From assembly GCA_022605955.1 (NCBI GenBank), contig JAKCOZ010000032.1:4340001-4404000 (forward strand): a DNA stretch of 64,000 bases. The letters are read 5' to 3'. This DNA comes from Rallus limicola. Taxonomy: Eukaryota; Chordata; Aves; Gruiformes; Rallidae. Each line of letters begins with the position of its first letter. Position 1 is the first letter of the stretch. Of this stretch, positions 48,957-60,073 are shown piece after piece. Both the position numbers and the translations under genes were made by a program. Under the pieces are notes generated by a model. It was not told the DNA's origin. It saw only the letters and a program-made list of their open reading frames with translations, and did not search any database.

Positions 48957-51900
48957 GTGAGCGTGGGCGGACCGGAAGGGAACCGGGAGTGGGTCTGGCC
49001 GCTTTCTTGTGGCTGGCGGTGCGGCCTTACGGCTTTGTAGACCAGTTTTTTCCTTCCTTGTGGCTGGTGGGAGTGGGCAGCGGTTGCGTGGAGGGGGGGG
49101 GTGGCGGGTGTTGGCTGTTGGCTGTGGAGGGGGCGGCCTGGGCATTAAGGGAGCCGGGACCTGGTGCTGAGGGAGTCTGGGCTCTGAGCGGAGCGGCAGC
49201 CGGCTCTTCGGCTCGGCCTGCTGCCCTGTCTGCCCAGGCGCTGCTCCGATCGTTCTTCCCCGGTGAAATAAACTTCAGGGGCTTTGCTCCTCTTCCAGCG
49301 TCCAGCTTCTCCTGCCGGGAACCCCGCAGGGGAAGGCAGAGTCCTTTGTAGTAGCGCTGGGTTGTGTGCTGGGGGGGTGTACGAGGTGTGTTTTGGGGAG
49401 TCCCGGGTGGCGTTTGGTGCCCTACAGGGCTTGTCTGGTTGAGGCTGGTTGTGGGAGGTTGGCAGGGGTGCTGCCCGGGCCCTCAGTTACCGCTGTGTGT
49501 CACAGGCGGGGTTAAAGCCGTTTTCCTTAAAAGCAGCTCGTTAAAGCGCTTTGACTCCCCCGAAGGGCCAGACGGCGTGTGATGAGCGGCTTGGCTTTGG
49601 GAGAAACTTCTAGGGCAAATTTGGGTGAATGAACTGCTGAAAGTGGGGGAAGGCCCAGTCTGTGTCGGTGCTGTGTCTGCCTTTAGCCTCTTGAGCCGCT
49701 CGGCAGTGAACTTCGCTCTGTTTGCTGGGGTGTTAGTGACTGGGGTGGGCAAGTCTGAAGGCAAAGCTTTTTGAGATGTTCTCCTCTAGAAACTTGGGTG
49801 CTAGCTCAGGCTGAAACTCAAGTAAAGGCCTTATTTGCTTTTTTAATTATAACTTTGTATCAGCTACATGACTGATTTTGGGGGTTTTTGCCCAGTGAGA
49901 TGTGAGTCCTGAGGTCAGAACATGTGAGCACTAATATGCAGAGCAGGACTGCTGGGAAGGGGGACTGCAGCAAATAGTTATGATCTTTATGATGTTTCTT
50001 TACTTGTTTTTAGAACACGGTCCTGTGATTGCCAAGAAGTTGTCCCAGCATTCTCCATGCTCACCTGACGCACAAGCTGGGAGGCAACACACTTGTGATA
50101 CAGGTAAGGGTATTGCTGCCTGCTGGGGTCTGCAGCTTGTGGTGTGCTGTGGCCCTGCTCTCAGGCACTTAACTGCTGGAGTAATCATCTAGCTGCTATT
50201 TATCCTTCAGCTTGCACTGTTTGGAGTTGTTCTGAAGTGCTCACCCAGGATTTTTCCTGAAGCTGTAGGAAAGCAGGTTGCCTTTTTGCTCTCTGAAAAG
50301 TTGTGCCGACTTCCCTGTTAGAAAGGTCAGGCAGCACTGTGTGATTTGGAAGGAGTGATCAGCTGCATTGAGTTTCCCCTCAACCTGACCTCAGTTGTGT
50401 CACTTTCATGAAATAGAGAGAGGAAAAAACCCCTACAACCCCAAACCACAGTGTAACTCCCTGTTCATGTGCACTCGGTAAAAACTTCTTTGAACGTGGG
50501 GAGGTGTCTTCAAAAAAACTCAAACAACTAACATAGCCCAAACGAATGAGGCTTGAACAGCATGTGCTTGTCCATCTGGACCAACAAAGCATTTCTTGGC
50601 CAGTGCAGGGAGTGTGAGGCAAATACATTCCGGTGTCGTTCCTCCCTGCTTCTCTGGGACTCTGGAGGGGGTTGCTGTGGTCACTGCTTTCAGGTAGCAG
50701 CTTCTTTAGCCAAGGAGCTGCTTCCAGAGGAGGGTGTGGGGGGGTACTGTGTCTTGTAAACACTCTTTTAAATGTTCTGGTGTTCAGTGGTATGTTAGAA
50801 AGAGCGTAGCATATGCCTTCAGCAATGTATTTTAAGGTCATGTAACTCCTGTTCTGTGTTCATTCCTGGAAATGGCTTGTTTTCCAAGTAACCTGTTCTC
50901 TGCAGAAGCTTTTGTGATATTTGTTATGCTTCCTGAACTAAAGGAGTTGAAAACTCATGCTCTGGGAGGGGGAGAAGAACAGGGTGTCTTGTTTGATTAA
51001 TGTCTGTTCTCTGTGCTGTATTAGTCTTTGTATAACTTCTCTGTGTTGGTTCCTGTTGTGCCTCTCAGGCTGAGAATCCAGGTTCCTGGGTAAGCTCGTG
51101 GAAGTGTTTTCAGAGGAGAGCTTGTTCTGTTGTCCTCGAGCAGTTTAACAGGACAAACTGCAAGACTTGGAAACTGTTTGAAGTCTCAGAGGGGCTTTGA
51201 AGCTGTACCCCATGAGCATTACGTTTTGCAGGTGATATTTGAGGCAGCTGTCAGCTATGTTTAGCTCTAGAATGTGGAAACAAGTGGGTTTGTGTTTCTT
51301 GAGCAAAAGTCTTTTGGGTTTGTTACAAGAACACATTGCTGCCTGCTGCTGCGCTTGCTGCAGTGCCACATCTTCAAGTGGGATGCAGAAATGCTTATTT
51401 TGTTCTTCCCAAGTTTCCAGTGGCCTCCCTGCTGCCCGGGATGTTAACGCAGGGCGATGCCATAGGGCTGAGGATACTTGTGAACAACGATACACTCAGT
51501 ATTTGTTAGTTATTCCAGTTTCTCTGCCTTCCTGCTGGGCTGTTGTGGGGGTGTTAGTGGAAAAAAGTATCTCTTGTGGAGATGTGGCTGCGGGTGTGAT
51601 GGTGCTGTTTGAGGCCAGTAGGAAACAGTTAGCCAGGGTTGTTGAGCATTGCAGCCAGAGTGGTGTGCCTTTGAGAGGAATATCTTGACGACTTTTGAAG
51701 CAGAGCGGTTTTGAGGGGCGTTGCAAGTGGTATGGCTATCTCTTAATGAGGGGGGGATGGATACATATCTATATCGTTTCAGGATGGGGTGGTGGAGCAT
51801 TTTAGAAAGAAATGTGAGAACTCCTAATAAGATCTGAGTTGCAGTGCACTTGCCTAAGTGCATACCATGCCAAAGTTTCTGGCAAGCTTGCCCCTTAGTG

Positions 51901-54900
51901 AAAGATTTAAGATGCTGTTAAATAAGGAAAAAACCAGAGAGCGTGGCTGTTCAGATTACATGTTGTTTTACTGTGGCTTCTGTAGTGTTATCAGAGAAGT
52001 CCTTGGCTGGTGAATTCAGGTTTATCTTTGCCTGGGAGGACAGCATCTATATGGGTTTTTTTATTCCCCCAAAGAAACCTGCTGTGGAGTTTGTTCTGGG
52101 TTTAATGAGAACAGCTTTTAATTGCAGTGCCACTGATGCTTCCAGCTGGCAGTAACCCCTGCCTGAAGAGATCCTTTTCTCTGAGGTGGCACAGCTGTGG
52201 AGGTGTGGGGCAGTAACAGGTGAAGTGGATAAAAGCACTGACCCTTGTAACTGGGAGCTAGGGGCTGCTACAAGGTGGGAACATGCAGCGGGGGGCAGCT
52301 TTATAACTGCATGGCCTTAAATGTGTTGTGTAAATGCCTTTCAATTCATGACGTGCTTGCCTTTTTGTCTCTGCAGCCTGTGACAACTTGTCACCCTTCC
52401 TGTACCTGCCACAAAACTAATCAGTGGTTTAAACTGAAAGCAGTTGGCTTCTGTGGGGTGCGTGTGGCTTTCTGTTCAGCCTCCAAGGTCTTGAGCTCAA
52501 AGTTTTTGGTTTTTTCCTGTTACTCTCAGAGTTTATAGCTCTTTGAAGTGAAACACAAGGTCCTCCTCCAGACAGCAAGATAGAAGACCCTCCTTTGAGA
52601 TGAGCAATGCTGCAGCTGACCCGTGCTTGAAACATGAGACCTGTGAATCCACGTGGCTCCATAACTTGTAGTGTGTCAGTCTGTGATGCACCACAGCAAC
52701 AGAATCAGCTCTGTGCAGACGAGCTGTGTCACGTACTGTCACTGCGATGTCCGTGTTGGAGTTAGCTTGATGCAGACTTGCCACCTCTGGTGGTTTTGCT
52801 TCAAGAGCTACAAGAGTAGCTGTGTTACCTTTATTTTTGCACTAAAATCTCAGCTAGGATCAGATACAGGGAGGATGTGCAAGGACTGGTGCCTGCCTTA
52901 TGCTGCACTTACGTGGCTCTTTGGGCTGGAGAGGTGTTCTCTAAAGAAGCAAGTGGCTGTGGCTGGGGTAGGTGATGTTTCTCTTTGAAAGACAGAATGG
53001 GAAAGAGGAAAATGACCTTTGGCTGATATACAAATTCAAGCTCGCAGTGGGTTCACAATTTTTTTTCCTTTTTGTTGGAGAGAGAAGAAGAGGTACAGAC
53101 TTTATGGTGATGTTGATTCCTCTTGTGATTTGCTGTCTGTCTGCCTCCAAAAAGAAAGGATTTGGAGCTGGACATGTATCCACAGATAACTCAAGCCTGA
53201 TGAATTGTCACCTTCACAGGCCAGCGAGCCTCTTGATTTCTCTTTGCCAGCTTTATTTTCTTGTGAAACACATGTTTATTCATTAAAAATTAACGTGCTT
53301 GCTTGGAGTCCAGTGAACACCTCTTAAATCTACTTAAACTGCACTGGTTGAGATTTTTAGGCTTTCCTAAGGTGCACACAAGTATCTGGCTATCAGCTGC
53401 AGAAAGGGCAAGAGCTGTAAGGAGGGGCTATCCACTTGGTGAGAAAGTTAGGATTTCTCAGGAAAATGGCATCCCATTTGATACAGACCATCCAAGCAGG
53501 TTAAATCACAGCGGTCACTAAGGAGCCACATTTCTGTTGGCTGTAGCTTGCTGCAGTAGAAGACAGAAGTGTGGTTTCCTTTCCCTTTGACACTTCTCTG
53601 ACAAACCTTTGCTCCTCAGATCAGTGTTGGGTTCCCTTTCCCCCTGCCTCTGCTTTCATGCACCTGCTCACGTGTCTGGCTTGCAAAGGTAGCCTGATTA
53701 TTTGGGAATAGCAGTTGGGAAAAGGATATTCATTGATTAAAGTGGAGGTAGCTCATGAAACAGTCTTTGTACTTAACAAAGTGTGAGGTAAGTTTTGTTT
53801 TGGCTAGGTTCTGATTTTACAGCTCTAAGTTCTCTCTGGCTTCTGTGGAGATGCTACTAGGGAGTTTGTCAGTGCTGTGATGTTTTCCAGGTGCAAAAGC
53901 CCAAAGAATAGGCTGAATTTTGGGTAGAGTAAGGGGAAGGAAAAGCTTAACCAAGAAGCAGCAGCATCGAGTGTTTGTTTCCATGGGAATTTAGAGTTTC
54001 CCGTTAAAAACCTGATGTGCATTGCTGGAGGTTGTCTGAAACTGCAAGCAAACATTTTGTCTTTGCTGAAGGTGCTGGGTTTTGACACAAGAGGTACCTG
54101 GTTGGCAGTGGTTGCATCCACTCCCAAGTCCTCCAGGGACTCAGCCAGCAGGTTGGATTTAGGGTTGCAGTTGAGCTTTCCAAGTGATGTTTCTTCTGCC
54201 ATTTTTGTTGCTACCAAAGCCTTTACCCCAAACAGTCTTTAAATGTTGGAATGTACATGGGTGAAGACTTTTCCTTGTTGAGTAAGCGTTCCTGCCTCCC
54301 TTTCAAGGGAGGACCAAGCTAGCTCCTGACCTACACCCCTCTAAATAATTCACTGGCAGTTACTGCTAATGTTTTATTAAAGTGAAGTCAGAAGTCCTGT
54401 GTGTGTCTTCACAACACATTGTCTTCTCTGCTTAGCACTGAAGATCAGGGAAATGGTTTTCAGTCCTGTGAGTTTTACTGTAGGCTCTGTGCAGTGGTGT
54501 TTGAGGGTGGTCGCTCTTCTCTGGCCTATTTGCTTGAGTCAAAGGTGGGGCTCCTGTGGCAGCAAGCGCTTGGTAGAAATCATGATGGACTTGTGCAGCC
54601 CAAGGGAAGATGGTGATTTGTTCTGTGCAGTGTGTGGTATCTCAGGATGATGTGCAGTTCCTAGCAGACCATTTGTTGTCGAGCGATGAGAGCCCAAGTG
54701 TGGGTATGTGGAGCTTGAAAATAGGAGAGGGATTAGGGCAACTGATAGTGAGAGAAACCTACCTTTTCCTTCATTGTAGCTAATGGCAAGGCTGTGCATG
54801 TTAAATTGAGGAGAAGGCTGTGCTTGAGTGTAGTAGTTGGACAAGTTAGATTCCATCTAGCTGTAGTTTTGCTGTTTTATTTTCACTTTGTGTCTTGTGA

Positions 54901-57900
54901 TCCATTTGGCGGAATGAAGCGACTCGTGAGGCAGCATAAATAATGGAGTCTTAATGGATCTCATCCTGGCTAATTGCTATCCTAAATAACTGAGGTGATT
55001 ACAGAGCACCGGAATGCACTGGTAGAGCAGCACCAGACTGAATTGCCCAGCGTGCTGTGAAACATGGCTTCAGCAGCAGCTGTGCTGGGAGCAGAGCGAA
55101 GCCTCACGCGGAATCCTCGGCCCCAAGGGGAGGGTGAGCTGCGGTTGGCTGTAGTTATGGAGTTGGAAAGTGTGTGTTGTTGGGGCTGAGGGTTTTAGGA
55201 AGGGGTGATGCCCCTTACTGCAGTGGCAGTTAAAGGGAAATTGCCGGGCTATGGCTTAGCTTTCTGCTAAAGATCCGTCACGGTGTTATCGATTGACCCT
55301 TCGTAGGCTCTCCATCAATATGAGTCGTGCTCCAAAGCAAATGCGGTTCTCCTCTCTGGTGAAATTAATGTGATCAAATATTGCCCCAATCTCATTCCTG
55401 AGAAGAAATTACTTCTGCAGCTAGATTTCATTTTCATTCTCAAAACTGATTTATGTGTCTTAGTAAGCTAATAACCTCAGTAATGTGAGTAATCCTTTAT
55501 CTGCACAAATTGCACTGGGTAAAGTGAAAATCTGGAGGAGTTACAGGGTGGGGGGGAAGAGCAGGAGCAGTTCAGTCTCTTGGGGACAGGGGAAGAAGTG
55601 GATACAGACACCTGGGTAAGTTGGAATCCACCTCCAGGCACACGTTGTATGAATCACCCCTATACCAGTTTGTAAATTGAAAGTATAGAGAACTAGGGGG
55701 AAGGAGAAGCCAAAGTTGTTAACTTAATTCTGGTGCAAGCAAGCTTGATGCTAAGAGGATTTTTTCCCCTTCCTGGTTTATGTATCTCAGATGATTTTAA
55801 GTATCTCCATTTCAGTGTTGATGGTGAAACTTCTCTCAGTTGCTTTGCCCTGTGTCTTGACTTTTCCTTCCCAATGGCTGTACTTGTCCTACTTTTTTTT
55901 TTTTTTTAGCCCAACACATTTTTTTCTTCCCTTCCTCCCAATAATCTGCTTGAGAAGATGGTGCAGGAGAGCTGGGAGCAGAGACCTGTTTTCTACTGCT
56001 GGCTTCAGGGTACCCCACGCCTTCTGGGGTTGACATTGCTGGATGCAGTGAGCAAGGGTGAGGTATAGCTGTCAGTTAGGGGCTGAGGTGGAAGTAGGTG
56101 AGAGATTTTCTTACAGCTGGCTCAGGGTGCCTTGGTGCACTCTGGCAATTTCAGGCTTGGCTTTTTAATAACCATACAGCTCCAGAAGACTCTTTGAGCT
56201 CTTGGTGACTCCATCCCTGTGGAAGTCTTCATGCCAAAGCTATGCCTTGGAAGTGAAAATCTTCTCTTGAGGAGATCTTAACCGCACAGCAATACTTTTT
56301 TCATTTAAATTCACAATTGATGTTCTGCACCAATGCGCAGGCTTACCATCTCCTAGTAAAACTGTTGAAATAAAAAATGCCTGTGAATTCTTCTCTGATT
56401 AAAAATTAAACACCTCTCAGCTTATTCAGTTACTGTTCTCAGTGCTTGTGCCACCAAAGCCAGCTTTGACATCAAAAAGATGTTTCGAGTCTCTTGAAGA
56501 AGGAAGCTGTTCTGGATGGCCAAGGAGGACTACAGAAAGTTCAGTGCTGCAGGGTACCCAAGAGCAAAGAGGTCCCTTTTCCCTCAACTGAGCAACTTGG
56601 TGCTCTCAGTCTTGAAGCCATCAGCTAATTAAGGCCCTGGAAAAAATGGGAGTGAGTCTTCTGAAGTTCTTCTGCTATCTGAAAAAGAATGTAGGAGTTG
56701 GGATCTGCAAATTCCTGTGTGTGCTGCAAAAATCTGGAGCTGGACAGGTGCTCTGGATGTGGCAAGGGGAGAAGTCAGGAGCCTGTCTGAATTTCCTTGC
56801 AAAACTGGTTACTGGATAGAGGGTGGTTGGGGAAATGAAATACCCATGTCAAGCCAGAACCTATATAGCTGTTGAAGTAATTTCATGCTTTTTTCCTCTT
56901 CAAGTGATCTCATGTCCTCAGTTTGAATGATGCCTGTCCCATCTCAGAAGCGATGCTTTCCTAATGGGCTTGTGGGTTTCCTGGATGTCAGACATGAACA
57001 CCTTTAATGCTAGGTTAAAAATACATGAGGATTTAGGATGTTCCACCTTCCCATCTGCATGCACCCACAGAGCTGGGCCTTGAGCTGCCACAGCAGCTGG
57101 GGCAGAAACACTGCTTAAACCATGGAGCTGGGGCACTGAATTGCACATGGGGAGAGCTGGGTACTGGGATGGGCTGTCAGGTCTCCTTTTGTTGGGGTTC
57201 GTGGGGAGGTCACTATTTTTTGTTGGGTTTTTTAAGGTTTTTTTGAACATTTGGGCTCTGAGGATTGGGTTTTGGTGGGAAAGGTCCTAGGTAATCATGG
57301 ATCAGGCAGGGAACAGAGCTTCTGATTTTAAATCTTAAAGTCTAGACAGTTTATTCCAGCTTAAAAAGAAATAGCTATGTTTTGGGGCATAAATAAAAGC
57401 AGATATGTCACTCCTTTCTGGGAAAGAAGTCCCAATTGTGTATTCTGTCCAAGGATGTGAATTCCCCCAGTGAAAGTATCTGTAGAGCTCTTCTGAGTCA
57501 GAGTTTCAGATAACTCTTAGAAACAAAAATAGGATCTATGGGTTTCTTCTAGCAGTGATGCTAGAACGTCATGAAGAGTTCTTTTGCTTGATCCTTATTT
57601 TCAGTGTTTTGGAGCTAGTGTTTTTTTTCTCTGAGCTACTTTGTCCTGTAAAAAAAAAATAAATCATATATCACATTAAATCTTGGGATTATTGAGATTC
57701 TTTTTGCAAGCTGAAATCCCAGCAGGTCTTGGGAGTTTGGTGCTTTCTCTCAGCTTTATTCCTTATGCTACTGCAGATCATGGTGTTGAGCTCATCGTTC
57801 CTGTGGTTAGCACAAGATACTTGGCTAATCTTTTGTGTGAGCAGTGGCTTTCTTGAGTGAACTTGAGTTAAATGCTTGAAGCTTTAAACAAAACATACAA

Positions 57901-59911
57901 AACATGGTGGTGCTTTTGATTTCAAAAAATAAGTTTAAAATTATGAGATATTGTAGTTGTGCAGACAGAAAGCATGGAGAATTCAGCTTCCCATGTGATT
58001 TATTACCTTTTGTTCTGAGTTAGGGATACTTTATATTTAGGGTTGTTGTAGGGACTGCCTGCTTTCTGCTCTTTCAGGCAATTGCTATCAAGTGAGTGCT
58101 GTCTGGGTGAATGTCCCATCACTGTCAAGCACAGAGGTAATTTGGACAAAGCAGATAATTTTGTGGGTTTTAGGGCTCGGGCTGAGCAAACATTTCTGCA
58201 GTACTGAATCCAACCATCTGAGGCATTGTAGAAATAGCTTCAAGAGCAAGCACTGGTGGCTCAGTTTTCATTTTGGCTGATGGATTGATAACCAACAGCA
58301 CTTCCCTTGGGAGGGGAAACACCAAAATGCAGGGAACCCCAAGCAAGGGTGACGTCAGCTTCTTGGAGAAATTAAAGCTTTCAGACTTTGCTTTGCCTGT
58401 GTAATAAATTCCTCCCTGGAGATGAAATGAGAACATACCTACTGCTGCTCTATCCCCATCTCCCTTGTCCCAGGACTGTGTGAAAGCCTTAGATCTGATA
58501 TGGAAAATCACTGATAAGGGATTTTCTAGTGACTTTATTTACATTTTCCTTTGCCTTACCACATATTTCTTCGTTGTGCCACGAAGCCTTTAGATGCATC
58601 TCCACTGCCTCTTGCCTTAAAATATATTGAGATCCAACACTCAGAAATAAACTGCTCAGTATTTTGTGTGCGTGTTCCCTCCCTCTTCACCTCCCCAGGT
58701 TCACACCACGGGTTCACATGATGAAATCCTGAGCTACTGGTTGCTTTTATTGCACTAGTATATTCAGTAATTAATAGCTGCAGTGGGATACCACCCCATG
58801 TGCACATGTAAAATGCATTTGTGCGAAACAGTCCTGAGAAAGTCATTGTACCAAGCAAGCGGTGTGGCACAACAGCATGGTGACATCTTGTGTTGCAAAA
58901 GCAAATAGGAACCAGTAGATGTGACTTTATTTTTTGGAGTTCTGGGAATGTCTGACCACAGAGCAGCGAGAATAGGGGACAAAAAGAAGAAATTGGGTGA
59001 TTCTTTCTGCACTGTCGACTTGCAGTGGTTTTGCTGACTCTGGGAACTTTTTTACCATTATGGTCCTAATGTCTTTTTTTTTAAGGCTGTCCCTATGATA
59101 GGGAAATTGAATTTGCATCAGTTAGAAATAAACCCTTATTTTGCTAAAGAACTGCAGCACACTTTCTTTTCAAAGGCAACATTTACCCTTCCCCTTCAGT
59201 GCTGTGAGCCAGTGAGAATTGCTTTGTCTCCCGGAGCTGCTGTGTGTGATGAGATGATCGCTTGTAATAGCATTTAGATTTGTGACTCTGATTTCCTGTT
59301 CCTCTCTGTGCTGTTGGGTATCTGAGAGGGGGATGGAATGTGTGTGATGAGTTTTGATGCTTTGAATCTTGCGTTCTGCTGAAAGTCGAATATAAATGCT
59401 CTTGCTTCAGGCTGGCTAAAGTGATTTAACAGGAGAGTTTCCCTAGGGAAGTACCAAGTGACCAGGTGGCATTGTGTGTACTAGGTTTCCTTGTTATGTG
59501 ATTTAATTGGCCTTTTAAAAATCCATCAGTGTCTCTTCCTCTGGCCAAATGGCTCTTGTTAGCCATACTTGCTTTTAAGATCTCCCTGCATCTTGCATGC
59601 CTCTGCACTTGGAGTGTGAATATTTCCTCTTAGTGCTGGGGAAAGGCCAGAGAGGAATCTTAGAAATGCTGTAAGAGGGTTAAATGACAGCAAGTTGTGT
59701 CAACCAGGTGTGTGTCAATACATCATACTCATATCTGCTGTTTATTAGGTTATGTGCATGTTTTGGAACAGGTAGTAAGCATCTGTGACTTACTTTCTGT
59801 AACTTTACCCATTTGGGGAAAAATGCAAGCAAATCTGACTGAGGACCAGCATGAGAGCCCACAACCAGACACCTTTTGCTGCTTCACTGATGTGCTGTTC
59901 TTACTCAACAG
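48957..59911 (+). other. MICU1: MICU1 intron 1
   Basis: This stretch of about 11 kb runs from the inferred exon 1 donor to the acceptor before the coding exon. The first few hundred bases are still CpG island. The plus strand is visibly G/T-rich, as expected of the coding strand of a transcribed gene. No clear CR1 or LTR copy was seen, in contrast to the MCU side. It contains a candidate alternative exon (50014-50103), two blocks resembling conserved non-coding DNA (about 54885-55160 and 55255-55500) and T-rich tracts such as the one at about 55892-55908. No further coding exon was recognised. Confidence 0.7.
50014..50103 (+). other. Candidate alternative 5'UTR exon of MICU1
   Basis: A 90-bp segment is bounded by a good acceptor (TTTCTTTACTTGTTTTTAG ending at 50013) and a good donor (ACAG|GTAAGGG at 50104). 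It lies about 1 kb downstream of the inferred exon 1 on the MICU1 strand. It holds one ATG opening a three-codon frame (ATG CTC ACC TGA), which would act as a minimal upstream ORF if the exon were included. There is no homology support; such splice-site pairs also arise by chance. Confidence 0.3.
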
Positions 59912-59912
59912 G

Positions 59913-60073
59913 ATGTTTCGCCTTCGACTTCTTCCCCTGGCAGCCGGGCTCTCCGCTGTTTCACGGCGTTACCATGGGGCAGCACATCACAGCAGGACAC
60001 GGCATCGGCTCATGGCAGCAGCTTTCCTAGGGACAACTGCAGCGACAGTGACTGCCAGATTGCTTTGGCAGAG
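59913..60073 (+). CDS. MICU1: MICU1 first coding exon (mitochondrial calcium uptake 1, uniporter gatekeeper), partial CDS
   Basis: Encodes the N terminus of MICU1, the EF-hand protein of the intermembrane space that binds MCU/EMRE and sets the calcium threshold of the uniporter. The 53 complete codons plus two bases read MFRLRLLPLAAGLSAVSRRY, then HG, a basic RTRHRLM stretch, AAFLGTTAATVTARLLWQ and a split Arg codon. Recalled human MICU1 matches in order at MFRL, SRWYHG, RRRLM, AFLGASAVTAS and LLWKR. It combines a presequence with the short hydrophobic segment near residues 34-50. The exon starts at 59912, after a TTACTCAACAG acceptor with a CTGAT branch-like site at 59887. It ends at a GTAATA donor (60074), leaving phase 2. 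An open frame runs 72 codons upstream of this Met, but it crosses the acceptor and is intron. The KKKKR polybasic segment and EF hands are on exons beyond the window. Confidence 0.95.

Larger units (their letters stand above)
46850..49350. promoter_or_regulatory. CpG island shared by the divergent MCU and MICU1 promoters
   Basis: This stretch is strikingly GC-rich and dense in CpG, whereas the sequence on both sides is AT-rich and CpG-poor. It covers MCU exon 1, the space between the two genes and the inferred MICU1 exon 1. It contains three CCAAT-type pentamers, many GC boxes (GGGGCGGGG and its complement) and a TATA-like TTTATATTC. Such islands are typical of unmethylated housekeeping promoters. 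Edges were judged by eye. Long open frames inside the island on both strands follow from low stop-codon frequency in GC-rich DNA and look like repetitive Pro/Arg/Gly/Ala sequence; they are not called as genes. Confidence 0.88.

Noticed and set aside
48872..49351. 159-codon plus-strand frame over the inferred MICU1 exon 1
   Set aside because: Crosses the strong donor at 48957, has no recognisable similarity, and lies in G-rich sequence.
55910..56047. Possible MICU1 exon after a T-rich acceptor (TTTTTTTTTTTAG)
   Set aside because: The downstream donor candidate (GCA|GTGAGC) is weak and nothing supports an exon; poly-T followed by AG is common by chance.
59697..59912. 72 in-frame codons upstream of the MICU1 start as an N-terminal extension
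   Set aside because: A clear acceptor at 59910-59911 and the match of MICU1 beginning exactly at 59913 show that this is intron sequence.
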